Source of the DNA: Lentisphaeria bacterium
GTDB lineage: Bacteria; Verrucomicrobiota; Lentisphaeria; Victivallales; Victivallaceae
Direction of reading: 5' to 3'
Assembly: GCA_022768375.1 (NCBI GenBank)
Contig: JALEMG010000003.1
Coordinates: 1-58,075 of the forward strand
Length of the DNA: 58,075 nucleotides
Part shown: one piece after another, positions 24,969 to 34,655 of the stretch
How positions within the stretch are numbered: the first letter of the stretch is position 1
How the letters are laid out: each line of letters begins with the position of its first letter
Notes under the pieces: model-generated
The model's input: the letters and a program-made list of their open reading frames with translations, nothing else
Told to the model about the DNA's origin: nothing
Database searches by the model: none
Made by a program: the position numbers and the translations under genes

Positions 24969-26383
24969 ATCCGATGGTCCTTCCGCCGCCGGCTCATCAG
25001 CATCTCCCGCAGTCTCCGGTAACGAATCACCAGAAACCGGACCGCGAAATAGGTCAGCGGCGTCATGATCGCCGCCCACAGCAGCCCCCCGGCGAAAAAC
25101 GCGGCGACCAGTTCCCTGCCCATCTCGGCAAACGCGTGCCAGTCGCCGCGTTGGACCATATTCCGCGCGGTATCTCGGATCAATGCAAAGGACAACGCGC
25201 CGCCGATAAGCCGGTTGCCGACCCAAATCTGCACCGGATAGATGAATACCGCCGTGGGCGGAGTAGTGATGAAGGTCCCCAGCGCGGCGCCGATTCGGGA
25301 ACCTCGGATGACAAAGGACAACGGAATGGCGATGATCAACTGGCAGAAAATCGGCACCGTGCAGCCGACGAACATCCCCAGCGCCCAGCCCCGGGCCACA
25401 TAGTCCGGGGAACCGTTGCTCCGCACGATCCGGGTGTACAGCCATTTCAAGTACCGCACCACGGCGTTGCGGGAACGCCGGATCGCCGACGGAGGACGGA
25501 TCGGATTCTCCGCGCCGTCGGCGCGAAACTCCACCGTCCGTACCGGGCGCCACTCCGAATCGCCGCCGCGAAAATACAGATTGCCGGACGAGTCAAGTCC
25601 GTAACGCCCCTGCGCAAACGCCGCGACCACCCGGGGCAGGACCTGATGATCGCCGCGAAGTTTCAGCGCCTCCAGATTCGTTTTCGCCACTTCCCGCAGT
25701 TGATCGGCGCACGGCGGCGCGGTCCGGGCGGCGGCGATCCGCCGCAGTTCATCCGGCGAACGGCCGCATCGGTCGATGGGGACGGGAGCGGAAATCCCGA
25801 GAATCGGACCGGCATCGACCTCGTTTTTCCCCGTCCCGGAATAATTCTGCACCAGGATCACGCTGCTCCGCAGTGCTTCATTGCCGTCGAGGATCGCCGT
25901 CTCCACCGGCTTGTAATGCAATCCGGCATACCGGCGGCATCCGTCGGTCTCCACCGTGAGGTCGCCGGGATGCACATTCAGACAGGGCAGAAACTCCGGC
26001 AGGGAATTCAGCGGCACAAATCCGGCGAACACCGCGAAGTCGACCTGATATCCGCGCAGACGCTCCCACACGGCGCAACTCCACTTTTGCCGCAATTCGC
26101 GCCGCCGGACGGAAGTCATCCGGATATCGTCCTCGCCGTTTTCGGCGTAAAATCGACGAATGTCCAGCGCCTCCACCGGCACACCGTATTCCGCCCCCAG
26201 TTCGGCAGCGGCACAGCGGTCCGGCGCGTCGGTGAACAGCACCGCAACGCGGAAGCACGCTCCCGGTTCCGCCGCCCGGGTCAGCAGGACTCTGGCATTG
26301 CTTCCGGTCCCGCTCAGGCACAGGGCTATCGCGGCCGTTCGGCCGGGTGCGAGGTTGAAAAAAGGTCGGATGTCAAGATTCAC
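24965..26383 (-). CDS. formyltransferase-DUF2062 fusion protein
   Basis: The 472-residue protein joins two parts rarely seen together. Residues about 15-225 form a PurN-like formyltransferase domain (LCLSGTGSNARVLL) with the catalytic triad intact: N136 and H138 in LNVHPG and D190 in DAGPIL. Residues about 330-450 are a DUF2062 membrane domain (RGWALGMFVGCTVPIFCQL; ITTPPTAVFIYPVQIW) with two to three hydrophobic segments. The N-terminal part would transfer a formyl group from formyltetrahydrofolate, perhaps to an amino sugar at the membrane. The start is GTG at 26383 after GGAAAAA. It overlaps dprA. Confidence 0.8.
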   Translation of the reverse strand: MNLDIRPFFNLAPGRTAAIALCLSGTGSNARVLLTRAAEPGACFRVAVLFTDAPDRCAAAELGAEYGVPVEALDIRRFYAENGEDDIRMTSVRRRELRQKWSCAVWERLRGYQVDFAVFAGFVPLNSLPEFLPCLNVHPGDLTVETDGCRRYAGLHYKPVETAILDGNEALRSSVILVQNYSGTGKNEVDAGPILGISAPVPIDRCGRSPDELRRIAAARTAPPCADQLREVAKTNLEALKLRGDHQVLPRVVAAFAQGRYGLDSSGNLYFRGGDSEWRPVRTVEFRADGAENPIRPPSAIRRSRNAVVRYLKWLYTRIVRSNGSPDYVARGWALGMFVGCTVPIFCQLIIAIPLSFVIRGSRIGAALGTFITTPPTAVFIYPVQIWVGNRLIGGALSFALIRDTARNMVQRGDWHAFAEMGRELVAAFFAGGLLWAAIMTPLTYFAVRFLVIRYRRLREMLMSRRRKDHRI

Positions 26384-26540
26384 TTTTTCCGCCGTCCGTC
26401 ATGGTTGCTTTTGAACTCAAAGATCGCGTCAAGGTGCTTAAGGTAATGTCGGAACGGCAGTTTTTCAACCGCCGGAAGACGTTTTTTCGGTAATTTTGAG
26501 CAAAATCAGGGTAAATGTGACAAAAAAAGTATTTCCGGGA

Positions 26541-26569
26541 TTGCAATAACGCCGTTCCGGTGTTATATT
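26541..26569 (+). promoter_or_regulatory. promoter of the FHA-ftsH operon
   Basis: TTGCAA (26541-26546), 17-bp spacer, TATATT (26564-26569). It places transcription start near 26576, which rules out the TTG at 26568 as start codon of the FHA gene. Confidence 0.8.
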
Positions 26570-26636
26570 GCCTTACGATAAGTTTGCGGAAGTATTCAAC
26601 GTCCCGGCGACGGGACCCAACGGGCGGCTGGACATT

Positions 26637-27155
26637 ATGGCGAAAAATCCCAAATTCACGGTTCTGTACGAAAAACTTCGCGGGCAGAGTTTTGAAATCG
26701 ACCGCGAGACCATGAGCATCGGACGGCGGGAAACCGCCGACATCCGGCTGGTGGACGGCAGTGTCAGCGGACATCACGCCGATATCATCCGGTCGGAGCA
26801 GGACGGACAGACGGTCTATATCCTCCGGGACAACGACAGTACCAACGGTACCCGGGTCAATAACGAGCCGATCACCGAAAAAGTGCTGAAGGATTCGGAC
26901 CTGGTCTCCTTCGGCAATGTGGAAGTGCTGTTCGACAGCGGAGTCATACGGGACGGCGACAACCAGTTCACCCACACCATTGACCTGAGCAATACCGAAC
27001 TCAGCACAACCCCGACTCAGACGCTGGTCAACTTCAATCCGCTGGCGGAAACCGAAAAGAAGAAAAACGCGGTGGTCAGCAAAATCATCATCGGCGTCGC
27101 AGTATTGCTGGGACTGGCCGTGCTGTACCTCGCCTGTAAGGTCATTTTCCGCTGA
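26637..27155 (+). CDS. FHA-domain membrane protein
   Basis: The 172-residue protein has a forkhead-associated domain (about 8-95), which binds phosphothreonine: SIGRRETADIRL, SVSGHHADI and NDSTNGTRVNN carry the conserved Gly-Arg, Ser-x-x-His and Asn residues. A linker leads to one C-terminal transmembrane helix (IIIGVAVLLGLAVLYLACKV). The FHA part probably faces the cytoplasm and recruits a phosphorylated partner. No Ser/Thr kinase gene is in this window. It is the first gene of the operon with ftsH, 50 bp upstream. Confidence 0.85.
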   Translation: MAKNPKFTVLYEKLRGQSFEIDRETMSIGRRETADIRLVDGSVSGHHADIIRSEQDGQTVYILRDNDSTNGTRVNNEPITEKVLKDSDLVSFGNVEVLFDSGVIRDGDNQFTHTIDLSNTELSTTPTQTLVNFNPLAETEKKKNAVVSKIIIGVAVLLGLAVLYLACKVIFR

Positions 27156-27205
27156 CGCGCGGCCGATCCGGTTCACGTTAGACTTTTTACCAAAGGTTCT
27201 GTTCC

Positions 27206-29230
27206 ATGAGTGATGCCAACGACAACCGTCGGCAAGACGGTGACAAGACTCCGCCGTCCCCCGTTCCGCCCCGCCGGGAACCGCCCCGCCGCGGGTCCCG
27301 GGCCGGAGTGGTCTGGCTGCTGATCATGATTGTGCTCGGTTCGATGCTGATGTTCAAGACGTTCGGCCCGGATCAGCAGAAGGAACTGAACCAGAGCGCG
27401 TTTGAAACGCTGCTCAACAAGAAGGACATCATCTCCGTGGAGTTGACCCCCGACGGCGGGAACATTTTCCGCGTGGAGGGCGAACTCAAGCGCGGCGCAT
27501 CCCCTTCCGCGGCCAACAATTCCGCATCCGGCAATTACTACGTCACCCGGGTCATCATGTCCGACGCGCTGGACAAACTGCTGCGTGAATCGGGCGCGAC
27601 GGTGACGGTGAGCAGCGACAATTCCGGATTCTGGAACTTTATTTTCGCCAGCATCCTGCCGGTGCTGCTCATCATCGGGGTCATTTACTTCATCTCCATG
27701 CGGCAGATGAAAATGAACGGTCCCGGCGGCGCCATGGAGTTCGGCAAGAGTAAGGCGAGAATGATCCCTCCGGACGAATTGAACGTCCACTTCAGCGATG
27801 TGGCCGGGGCGGATGAAGCGAAGGAGGAGATCCAGGAACTGGTGGAGTTTCTGCGCGACCCGCTGCGTTTTCAACTCGTGGGCGGGCGTATTCCCAAAGG
27901 CTGCCTGCTGGTGGGCGCCCCCGGGACCGGAAAGACTCTGATGGCCAAGGCGGTGGCCTGCGAAGCCGGGGTGCCGTTCTTCTCCATCAGCGGCTCGGAT
28001 TTCGTGGAGATGTTCGTGGGCGTCGGCGCCAGCCGGGTCCGTGACATGTTCGACCAGGCGCGCAAGAACATGCCATGCCTGATCTTCATTGACGAGATCG
28101 ACGCCGTCGGCCGTTCCCGCTTCTCCGGCTGGGGCGGCGGCCACGACGAACGGGAGCAGACGCTGAACGCCATGCTGGTGGAAATGGACGGCCTGGAGAG
28201 CCGCAACGGAGTGATCGTACTGGCGGCGACCAATCGTCCGGACGTGCTGGACCCCGCGCTGCTCCGGCCGGGACGGTTCGACCGGCAGGTGGTCATGGAT
28301 CTGCCGGACATCAAAGGCCGACGGCAGATCCTGGACGTGCATATTCAGAAGATCAAGGCCGCATCGGACGTGAATCTGGACGTCATTGCCCGGACCACGC
28401 CGGGTTTCAGCGGCGCGGACCTGGCCAATCTCTGCAATGAAGCGGCACTCCTGGCGGCTCGGAGAAACCACGCCGAAGTATCCCAATCGGAGATGGAGGA
28501 GGCCCGGGACAAGGTAAGTTACGGCACCGAGCGGCGCAGCCGCCGGATGAACGACCGGGAGCGGCGGCTCACCGCCTATCATGAAGCCGGCCATACGCTG
28601 GTCGCGCTGCACAATGAGTTCTGCGTTCCGGTACACAAGGTCACCATCATTCCCCGCGGTCAGTCGCTGGGGGCAACGTTCCTGATGCCCAAGGAGGACA
28701 CCTACACCAAAAGCAGGCTGGAACTGGAAGCGGACATGGCCATGTCGCTCGGAGGCCGGGCGGCCGAGGAGATCGTATTCGGAGACATCACCACCGGCGC
28801 GGCGGCGGATATCCAGCACCTCACCGGCATCGCCCGCCGCATGGTCTGCATGTTCGGCATGAACGCCAAACTGGGGCCGGTGAAACTGGGCGACTTCACC
28901 AGTCATCCGCATATGCGGATCGACGGACCGCCGCCGGAAAGCATTTCCAATGAGACGGCGCGGGAGATCGATCTGGAGGTTCGTGCCCTGATCGACCGGG
29001 CTTACCAAGCGGCGAAAGAGTGTCTGACCGGGCACCGGGACCAGTTGGACAAACTGGCGGAAACGCTGCTGGAGAGGGAAACCGTCTCCATCGCGGAGAT
29101 TCGGGAGTTGCTCGGCATGCCCGAACCGGAAACGCCGGAGCCGCCGAGAGATACTCCCGAACCGGTCGCGGACACCGCCGAAATCACCGACCGGGAGGAA
29201 GCGAACGGGGACGGAGCCGCCGATGCCTGA
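27206..29230 (+). CDS. ftsH: ATP-dependent zinc metalloprotease FtsH
   Basis: The 674-residue membrane protease degrades damaged and regulatory membrane proteins. It has two transmembrane helices (about 36-54 and 143-165), the AAA domain with GAPGTGKT (Walker A), LIFIDEID (Walker B) and RPGRFDRQ, then the M41 zinc motif HEAGH near residue 458 and the third ligand region ([17 protein letters not shown]). The N-terminus has a proline- and arginine-rich stretch. The C-terminal tail is acidic and rich in Pro/Glu. It overlaps the next gene by 8 bp. Confidence 0.96.
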   Translation: MSDANDNRRQDGDKTPPSPVPPRREPPRRGSRAGVVWLLIMIVLGSMLMFKTFGPDQQKELNQSAFETLLNKKDIISVELTPDGGNIFRVEGELKRGASPSAANNSASGNYYVTRVIMSDALDKLLRESGATVTVSSDNSGFWNFIFASILPVLLIIGVIYFISMRQMKMNGPGGAMEFGKSKARMIPPDELNVHFSDVAGADEAKEEIQELVEFLRDPLRFQLVGGRIPKGCLLVGAPGTGKTLMAKAVACEAGVPFFSISGSDFVEMFVGVGASRVRDMFDQARKNMPCLIFIDEIDAVGRSRFSGWGGGHDEREQTLNAMLVEMDGLESRNGVIVLAATNRPDVLDPALLRPGRFDRQVVMDLPDIKGRRQILDVHIQKIKAASDVNLDVIARTTPGFSGADLANLCNEAALLAARRNHAEVSQSEMEEARDKVSYGTERRSRRMNDRERRLTAYHEAGHTLVALHNEFCVPVHKVTIIPRGQSLGATFLMPKEDTYTKSRLELEADMAMSLGGRAAEEIVFGDITTGAAADIQHLTGIARRMVCMFGMNAKLGPVKLGDFTSHPHMRIDGPPPESISNETAREIDLEVRALIDRAYQAAKECLTGHRDQLDKLAETLLERETVSIAEIRELLGMPEPETPEPPRDTPEPVADTAEITDREEANGDGAADA

Positions 29231-29522
29231 CTTTGCGCGGGTGGAAGCCTCGGGAGCCATCCTGCTGAAACTCCGAGTCCGCCCCGGAGCCAAAAGTACC
29301 GGCGTGGCCGGTGCCTTCGGGGATGCGCTGAAAATTGAGTTGCAGGCGCCTCCGGTCGACGGCAAGGCGAATGCGGCGCTGATCCGGTTCCTTGCGGATA
29401 AACTGCGGATCCCCCGCTCGGCCCTGCGCATCAAAAGCGGAGAGAGCAGTCGGGACAAGGTAATCATGATCACCGGAACGACATTGGACAATATTTTATA
29501 TTCACTGGATTCGACAAAATGA
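29223..29522 (+). CDS. DUF167 (YggU-like) protein
   Basis: The 99-residue protein matches the DUF167/YggU family: LLKLRVRPGAKSTG, the core PPVDGKANAALIRFLA and SALRIKSGESSRDK. Its function is unknown. It overlaps ftsH at its start and apgM at its end (ATGA), so the three are translationally coupled. Confidence 0.85.
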   Translation: MPDFARVEASGAILLKLRVRPGAKSTGVAGAFGDALKIELQAPPVDGKANAALIRFLADKLRIPRSALRIKSGESSRDKVIMITGTTLDNILYSLDSTK

Positions 29523-30775
29523 AAGATTTTCAGAAAGCCGTCATCTTTCTGCCGGACGGCATGGCGGATGATCCGCTGCCGGAACTGGGCGGTCTCACTC
29601 CGCTGGAATACGCCCGCACTCCGGCCATGGATTCCATCGCGGCCCGGGGCGTCAACGGGACCTTCCGCACTCTGCCCCCGGGACTGCCCACCAGTTCCGA
29701 CGTGGCCAACATGTCGGTGCTGGGCTTCCAGCCGGAGTCGAACTATCCCGGACGCGGCCCGATCGAAGCCGCCAGTCAGGGCATTGAACTGGCCGACGAC
29801 GATGTCGCATGGCGCTGCAATCTGGTCTATGTCTCCCCCGACAATGTCCTGCGCGATTATTCGGCCGGCCATCTGACCGACGCCGATTCCGCGGTGCTGA
29901 TGGACGCGCTGAAACGGGAATTCGATTCCGGGGACGTCACCTTCCATCACGGCGTGAGTTACCGGAATCTGCTGGTCCTGCACGGGAAACGCTTCTCCGA
30001 CCGCATCGCCTATCAGAAACCGGATTCCTCTCAGGACATGCCAGTGGCGGAACTGAAACTGAAACCGCTGGACGATTCTCCCGAAGCCGCGTATACGGTG
30101 AAGTTTCTGGAAGACCTCTCGCTCCGGGCGGCGAAATTTCTCTCCGCCCACCCGCTGAATGCGCAAAAATCCGCCCCCGCCAACTGGATCTGGCCGTGGA
30201 GCCCGGGATATCGTCCCCGGATGCGGATGTTCTCGGAGCGGTACGCGGGGCGCACCGGCGCCGTCATCAGCGCCGTGGATGTGATCAAGGGATTGGGCAA
30301 GTGTTCCGGGATGGAGGTCATCGACGTTCCGGGCGCGACGGGATTTCTGGACACCAACTACGCCGGCAAAGTGGATGCCGCGCTGCGGGCAATCGAAAAA
30401 TTCGATCTGGTCTACGTCCATGTGGAGGCGATCGACGAGTGTTCCCACCTCGGAGACCTGAAGTTGAAACTGCGGGCGATCGAAGATTTCGACGCCCGGA
30501 TCGTCGCGCCGATCCTGCGGGCGCTGGAAGGTAAAAACTGCAACTTCGCGGTCCTTCCGGATCATCCGGTTCCGATCCGCCTGCGCAAGCACACCACTAC
30601 CCCGGTGCCGCTGGCGATCTGCGGTCCGCGTTTCGCACCGGATCAAGTGATGAAATTCAGTGAGACGCTCGCTCCCACCGGCTCGCTCGGTCTGCTGAAA
30701 AAAGAGGAACTTGTCCGCAAACTGCTGGAATTACCATGTCCGGAACCCCCATCCCCGCCCTGCACAAAGCCATGA
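29519..30775 (+). CDS. apgM: cofactor-independent phosphoglycerate mutase, archaeal type (ApgM)
   Basis: The 418-residue member of the alkaline phosphatase superfamily interconverts 3- and 2-phosphoglycerate in glycolysis. Metal and active-site motifs are FLPDGMADDPLPELGG, PTSSDVANMSVLG with the catalytic Ser, HVEAIDECSHLGD and LPDHPVP. The archaeal-type enzyme is smaller than bacterial GpmI (about 510 residues). It overlaps the preceding gene by ATGA and recX by 40 bp. Confidence 0.9.
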   Translation: MKDFQKAVIFLPDGMADDPLPELGGLTPLEYARTPAMDSIAARGVNGTFRTLPPGLPTSSDVANMSVLGFQPESNYPGRGPIEAASQGIELADDDVAWRCNLVYVSPDNVLRDYSAGHLTDADSAVLMDALKREFDSGDVTFHHGVSYRNLLVLHGKRFSDRIAYQKPDSSQDMPVAELKLKPLDDSPEAAYTVKFLEDLSLRAAKFLSAHPLNAQKSAPANWIWPWSPGYRPRMRMFSERYAGRTGAVISAVDVIKGLGKCSGMEVIDVPGATGFLDTNYAGKVDAALRAIEKFDLVYVHVEAIDECSHLGDLKLKLRAIEDFDARIVAPILRALEGKNCNFAVLPDHPVPIRLRKHTTTPVPLAICGPRFAPDQVMKFSETLAPTGSLGLLKKEELVRKLLELPCPEPPSPPCTKP

Positions 30776-31227
30776 ATCTGCTGGCGGCCCGCCCGTTGAG
30801 CGAAATCGAACTGCTCAATCGGCTGCGCCGGGCCGGATATTCCGACCCCGAGGCCGACGCCGCGATCGCGGAATGCCGCAAACGCCGTTACCTCGACGAT
30901 AATCAACTCACGCAGGATGGAGTGACGGCGCTGCGAGAACGCAATCTCGGCGGTCGGCAGATTCGCCTGCGCCTGCAGCGCCGGGGATTGGACCCGGAAC
31001 AGATTCAAGCGCAACTGGAGCAGGACCCCGAGGCGGAATTTTCCGCCGCCGTCCGCGCCAAAGCGACGAAGGAACGACTGCTGAAAACCGAACCGGACCC
31101 GAGGAAAAAACGGGAAAAACTGTTTCGATTCCTGGCCGGACGGGGATTCTCCTCCGAAGTCATCTTCCGGGTGCTGGACACCGCCCCCCCCGGGGAATCC
31201 GCCGGATTCACTGATGAATATCAATGA
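30736..31227 (+). CDS. recX: RecX regulatory protein
   Basis: The 163-residue helical protein modulates RecA filaments. It has three helical repeats with the family pattern: ALHKAMNLLAARPLSEIELLN, ECRKRRYLDDNQ and REKLFRFLAGRGFSSEVI. Its start lies inside apgM and its last 20 bp overlap the 3' end of dnaX on the other strand. recA is not in this window. Confidence 0.8.
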   Translation: MSGTPIPALHKAMNLLAARPLSEIELLNRLRRAGYSDPEADAAIAECRKRRYLDDNQLTQDGVTALRERNLGGRQIRLRLQRRGLDPEQIQAQLEQDPEAEFSAAVRAKATKERLLKTEPDPRKKREKLFRFLAGRGFSSEVIFRVLDTAPPGESAGFTDEYQ

Positions 31228-32899
31228 CCTTGCCGGAGAAAAGGTCCACCACCTCGTGAACCACCGGATTCGTCTCCGCGATCTCCGTCAGCGCCTGCGG
31301 ATTCTCATTGGCGATACTGCACAGCGTTTTGTCCGTGCACGGTGAAAATTCCCGCTTGTCCGAGTGATGCTCCCCGTTCCCTCCCCCGGGAACGGACATC
31401 GGCAGAGGCGGCATCTCCGGTGCCGGAACTTCGTCTTCGGAAATCGGATCGTCACCGTCGTCGCTTCGGTCGGCGGCGGTCTCCGCCGGAGAATCCCCCC
31501 CGGGCGCGACGGCAATCTTCTCCGTCAGCGCCGCGTCAGGCTCCGAAGCGGGGCATCCGGTATCCGGGACCGGCTCCTGCGCCGCAACTGGCAACGCTTC
31601 CGGCATGGAAGGAGGCGGGGACGGCGGCGACACGGCCGCTGCCGGCACAACAGCGGCGGGAGACGCCGCCGGGACCGGCGGGGGCGGAGAAACGGAAATT
31701 TTCTGCTCCACCACCGGGACTTGCTCCACGAACCGCAATTCTCCGGCACCGCGCAACTGATTCAGCCGAGCCAGAACATCGCTGATGCGGACGGCATGGG
31801 CCTCGCGCATGGCCTTAAGCAGGATCGTCTCCAGAAAAATCTGTTTGTTCAGGGCATCGTGCAGGACCCTCCCCACCGGGGAGACCGTTTCGAGCAGGAT
31901 CTGCAGCGTCTCCGCCGGAACCCGCCCCGCCATCTCCCGGTATCGGGTCAAATTCTCCGGCGGCTCATCCAAAATCTCCTCCGGATGAGGCAGGATCGCA
32001 CACATCTGAACCGCTCGCAGCGCAGCGAGCAGGTCGTCAAAAAGCGTTTCCAGATTTTTGCCCTTTTTCGCCAGCGCTCCGACCCGGGTCACCACCACCG
32101 CCGGATCGTTGCCCAGCATCGCCCCCAGAATGGTCAGCAGGTCCTCCCGATCCGTCAGCCCGAACAGCGACAACACCTGTCCGCCGGTGATCTGCGAACC
32201 GTCGCCGGAGGCGAAAAACGCGATCATCTGGTCCAACAGCGACTGGGCATCCCGCATGCCGCCTTCCGCGGCGCGGGCGATCGCCGCGATCGCGTCCGGG
32301 GTGATCGCCACATGTTCCGCATCGGCAATCAGTTGCAGCCGTTCCGCGATCAACCGGGCGGGAATCGGCTGCAAATCGAACCGCTGACAACGGGAAATAA
32401 TCGTGGGCAGGACCTGATGCACCTCCGTGGTGGCGAAGATGAACTTCACATGCTCCGGCGGTTCCTCCACGGTCTTCAGCAGTACGTTCCACGCCGGTTT
32501 GCTGAGCATGTGGACTTCGTCGATGATGTAGATTTTGTACCGGCCGCTGACCGGACGGGTCAGCGTGTTGTCGGCCAGTTCCCGCATATCTCCGGTGGAA
32601 TTTCTGCTGGCGGCATCCACCTCCATCACATCCAGACTACGTTCGGCGGCGATCTCCCGGCAACTGGCGCATTCGCCGCACGGCTCGCCGTCCCTCGGAT
32701 GCTCGCAATTCAGCGCTTTGGCGAAAATCCTCGCCAGCGTGGTCTTGCCGATGCCCCGGGGACCGACAAAAAGATACGCGTGCGCGATCCGCCCGCTGCG
32801 GATCGCATTTTTCAGCGTCCGGACCACATGCCCCTGCCCGACCACGTCGGCGAAAGTCTGCGGCCGCCATTTCCGGGCGATGACCTGATATTCGCTCAT
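31208..32899 (-). CDS. dnaX: DNA polymerase III subunit gamma/tau
   Basis: The 563-residue clamp-loader ATPase has Walker A GPRGIGKTT near residue 50, a four-Cys zinc module (CEHPRDGEPCGECASC), the DEVH Walker B box and sensor motifs up to about 240, then the collar domain. The C-terminal half has a long Pro/Ala/Glu linker. No A-rich slippery sequence for a gamma frameshift is seen. Its start overlaps the stop of rph; its end overlaps recX convergently. Confidence 0.94.
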   Translation of the reverse strand: MSEYQVIARKWRPQTFADVVGQGHVVRTLKNAIRSGRIAHAYLFVGPRGIGKTTLARIFAKALNCEHPRDGEPCGECASCREIAAERSLDVMEVDAASRNSTGDMRELADNTLTRPVSGRYKIYIIDEVHMLSKPAWNVLLKTVEEPPEHVKFIFATTEVHQVLPTIISRCQRFDLQPIPARLIAERLQLIADAEHVAITPDAIAAIARAAEGGMRDAQSLLDQMIAFFASGDGSQITGGQVLSLFGLTDREDLLTILGAMLGNDPAVVVTRVGALAKKGKNLETLFDDLLAALRAVQMCAILPHPEEILDEPPENLTRYREMAGRVPAETLQILLETVSPVGRVLHDALNKQIFLETILLKAMREAHAVRISDVLARLNQLRGAGELRFVEQVPVVEQKISVSPPPPVPAASPAAVVPAAAVSPPSPPPSMPEALPVAAQEPVPDTGCPASEPDAALTEKIAVAPGGDSPAETAADRSDDGDDPISEDEVPAPEMPPLPMSVPGGGNGEHHSDKREFSPCTDKTLCSIANENPQALTEIAETNPVVHEVVDLFSGKVIDIHQ

Positions 32900-33630
32900 G
32901 GGATCCGCTCCAGCGCTTCCCGCTGCATGGCGAAAATCCGCTTCAACCCGGATTCCGCCAGATCAAGCAATTCATGGAGCCGGGACCGGGAAAACGGCTT
33001 CCCCTCGGCGGTCCCCTGCACCTCCACCAGTTGCCCGGATTCGGTCATCACCACATTCATATCGACTTCGGCCCGGTGATCCTCGTCGTAGCAGAGGTCC
33101 AGCATCGGCACGCCGTCGATGACGCCGACGCTCACTGCCGCGACCAACTCCCGGAATGGATTTCCTTTTTCCGCTTCCCGGTACATTCGCCGACATCCGA
33201 CCGCCAGCGCCAGCGCCGCCCCGGTAATGCCGGCACAGCGCGTTCCGCCGTCGGCATCCAGCACATCACAGTCCAGGTACACGGTGCGCTCGCCCAAACC
33301 GAGCAGATCCACCGTCATCCGCAGCGACCGGCCGATGAGCCGCTGGATCTCCACGGTGCGGCCGCCCTGCTTGCCCGCGGAAGCCTCCCGCTTGCTGCGT
33401 TCGCCGGTGGACGCCGGAAGCATCCCGTATTCGCAGGTGACCCAGCCGCCGGGAACTTTCTGACTTTTCATCCACGGGGGGACCTTGTCCTCAAACGACG
33501 CGGCGGTCAGCACTTTGGTGCCGCCGCAGGAGATCAGCACCGATGCCACCGGATGGGAAAGATAATCCAGATCCAAGGCAATGGGACGCAGTTCGTCGCA
33601 GGCGCGACCGTCGATTCTCGAAACACTCAT
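32896..33630 (-). CDS. rph: ribonuclease PH
   Basis: The 244-residue 3'-5' phosphorolytic exonuclease trims tRNA 3' ends. Family motifs include RPIALDLDYLSHPVASVL, EDKVPPWMKSQ, GWVTCEYGMLPAST, RTVEIQRLIGRSLR and the catalytic region LDCDVLDADGGTRCAGITG. It is the first gene of a pair with dnaX and starts about 35 bp after the SRP RNA gene, with which it may share a transcript. Confidence 0.94.
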   Translation of the reverse strand: MSVSRIDGRACDELRPIALDLDYLSHPVASVLISCGGTKVLTAASFEDKVPPWMKSQKVPGGWVTCEYGMLPASTGERSKREASAGKQGGRTVEIQRLIGRSLRMTVDLLGLGERTVYLDCDVLDADGGTRCAGITGAALALAVGCRRMYREAEKGNPFRELVAAVSVGVIDGVPMLDLCYDEDHRAEVDMNVVMTESGQLVEVQGTAEGKPFSRSRLHELLDLAESGLKRIFAMQREALERIP

Positions 33631-33664
33631 GGAAACATCCCGCTTTTGTCAGGGTTCAAAATGG

Positions 33665-33780
33665 GAAACGCCGTGAAACAGATGACCTATGGCCTGTCGG
33701 AAATCGTGTAGGGCTGCTTGGTTCCCCACCTGACCCGGTTGGCGTTTCCGACAACACACAGGGTCCGTTTCACGGCAACA
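33665..33780 (-). ncRNA. ffs: SRP RNA (4.5S type, bacterial small form)
   Basis: Read on the minus strand, the spacer between accD and rph holds the conserved SRP RNA helix: a GGGTCAGGTGG strand, a GGAA tetraloop (forward 33722-33725), and CCAAGCAGCCC. It closes with nested stems: TGTCGGAAA with TTTCCGACA, and outermost GCCGTGAAAC (33768-33777) with GTTTCACGGC (33670-33679). The length of about 110 nt fits the small SRP RNA without an Alu domain. It binds the M domain of Ffh (14551-15996). A possible promoter is TTGAAA-N17-TAAGTT inside the end of accD. No clear terminator follows. Confidence 0.9.
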
Positions 33781-33786
33781 CTTAAC

Positions 33787-34641
33787 TTACATCTTTTTCT
33801 GGAAAATTTCAAGCAGAAAGGTCAATTCTTTTCGCAAATTTTTTCGTTCCACCACCCGGTCGATCAAACCGTGGGCCAGCAGAAACTCCGCCGTCTGAAA
33901 GCCGTCCGGCAGCACTGACTTGGTCGTTTCCTGCACCACCCGGGGACCGGCGAAACCGATCATCGCCCCGGGTTCCGCCAGAATCACATCGCCAAGCGTG
34001 GCGAAACTGGCGGACACTCCGCCGTAAGTCGGGTTGGTCATGATGACGATATAACCGAGCCCCCGGGCCCGGTGACGGGCCAGAGCGCCGCTGGTTTTCG
34101 CCATCTGCATCAGGCTGAGAATCCCTTCCTGCATCCGGGCGCCTCCGGAAGCGGTAACCATGACGGCGGTCTGCCCGCCGGCGGTGGCACGCTCCACCAT
34201 CCGGGTGATCCGCTCCCCCACCACCGAGCCCATGGAGGCCCCCATGAAGTTGAAATCCATCACCCCGAGATAAAACGGTATCCCGTTGAGCGCGGCATGG
34301 CCGCAGCGGACCGCTTCGCTCATCCCGGATTTCCGCTGATTCTCCGCGACGCGGTCGGCGTAACTTTTGGAATCAAAGAACTTGAGTCGGTCAACGGAAC
34401 GCAACTCCCCGTCGTCCTCGTGAAAACTGCCTTCATCGGTAAGCAGGGCGATCCGGGAGTTCACATCCATCGGCATGTGGTGATTGCAGAACCAGCAGAC
34501 ATGCAGATTGTCCTCCAGACGCTCGTTGTACAGCGTATGTCCGCACCGCTTGCACTTGACCCATGAACCGTCCGGGATCACCATTTTCCGCTTGACGCCG
34601 GAACCCAGCGTGGAATATTTGCCGCTGCTGAAAATCGCCAT
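33787..34641 (-). CDS. accD: acetyl-CoA carboxylase carboxyltransferase subunit beta
   Basis: The 284-residue protein forms malonyl-CoA with AccA, the first committed step of fatty acid synthesis. It has the N-terminal zinc ribbon (CKRCGH, CWFCNHH: Cys-x2-Cys pairs) and the carboxyltransferase core (SGGARMQEGILSLMQMAKT; NPTYGGVSASFA; IGFAGPRVV). GGGAGGTC precedes the ATG. It is third in an operon after the aminotransferase and isochorismatase genes; accA, accB and accC are not in this window. Confidence 0.94.
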   Translation of the reverse strand: MAIFSSGKYSTLGSGVKRKMVIPDGSWVKCKRCGHTLYNERLEDNLHVCWFCNHHMPMDVNSRIALLTDEGSFHEDDGELRSVDRLKFFDSKSYADRVAENQRKSGMSEAVRCGHAALNGIPFYLGVMDFNFMGASMGSVVGERITRMVERATAGGQTAVMVTASGGARMQEGILSLMQMAKTSGALARHRARGLGYIVIMTNPTYGGVSASFATLGDVILAEPGAMIGFAGPRVVQETTKSVLPDGFQTAEFLLAHGLIDRVVERKNLRKELTFLLEIFQKKM

Positions 34642-34655
34642 GTTTGACCTCCCGC

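Noticed and set aside
26568-26636. TTG start for the FHA protein
   Set aside because: The TTG overlaps the -10 box of the promoter and so lies upstream of the transcript start.
27173-30646. 1157-codon minus-strand frame
   Set aside because: It is antisense to ftsH, yggU and apgM, all of which show complete family motifs.
31208-31227. Convergent overlap of recX and dnaX as a sign of a wrong start or stop
   Set aside because: Both proteins have complete family features and the 20-bp overlap touches only their last codons.
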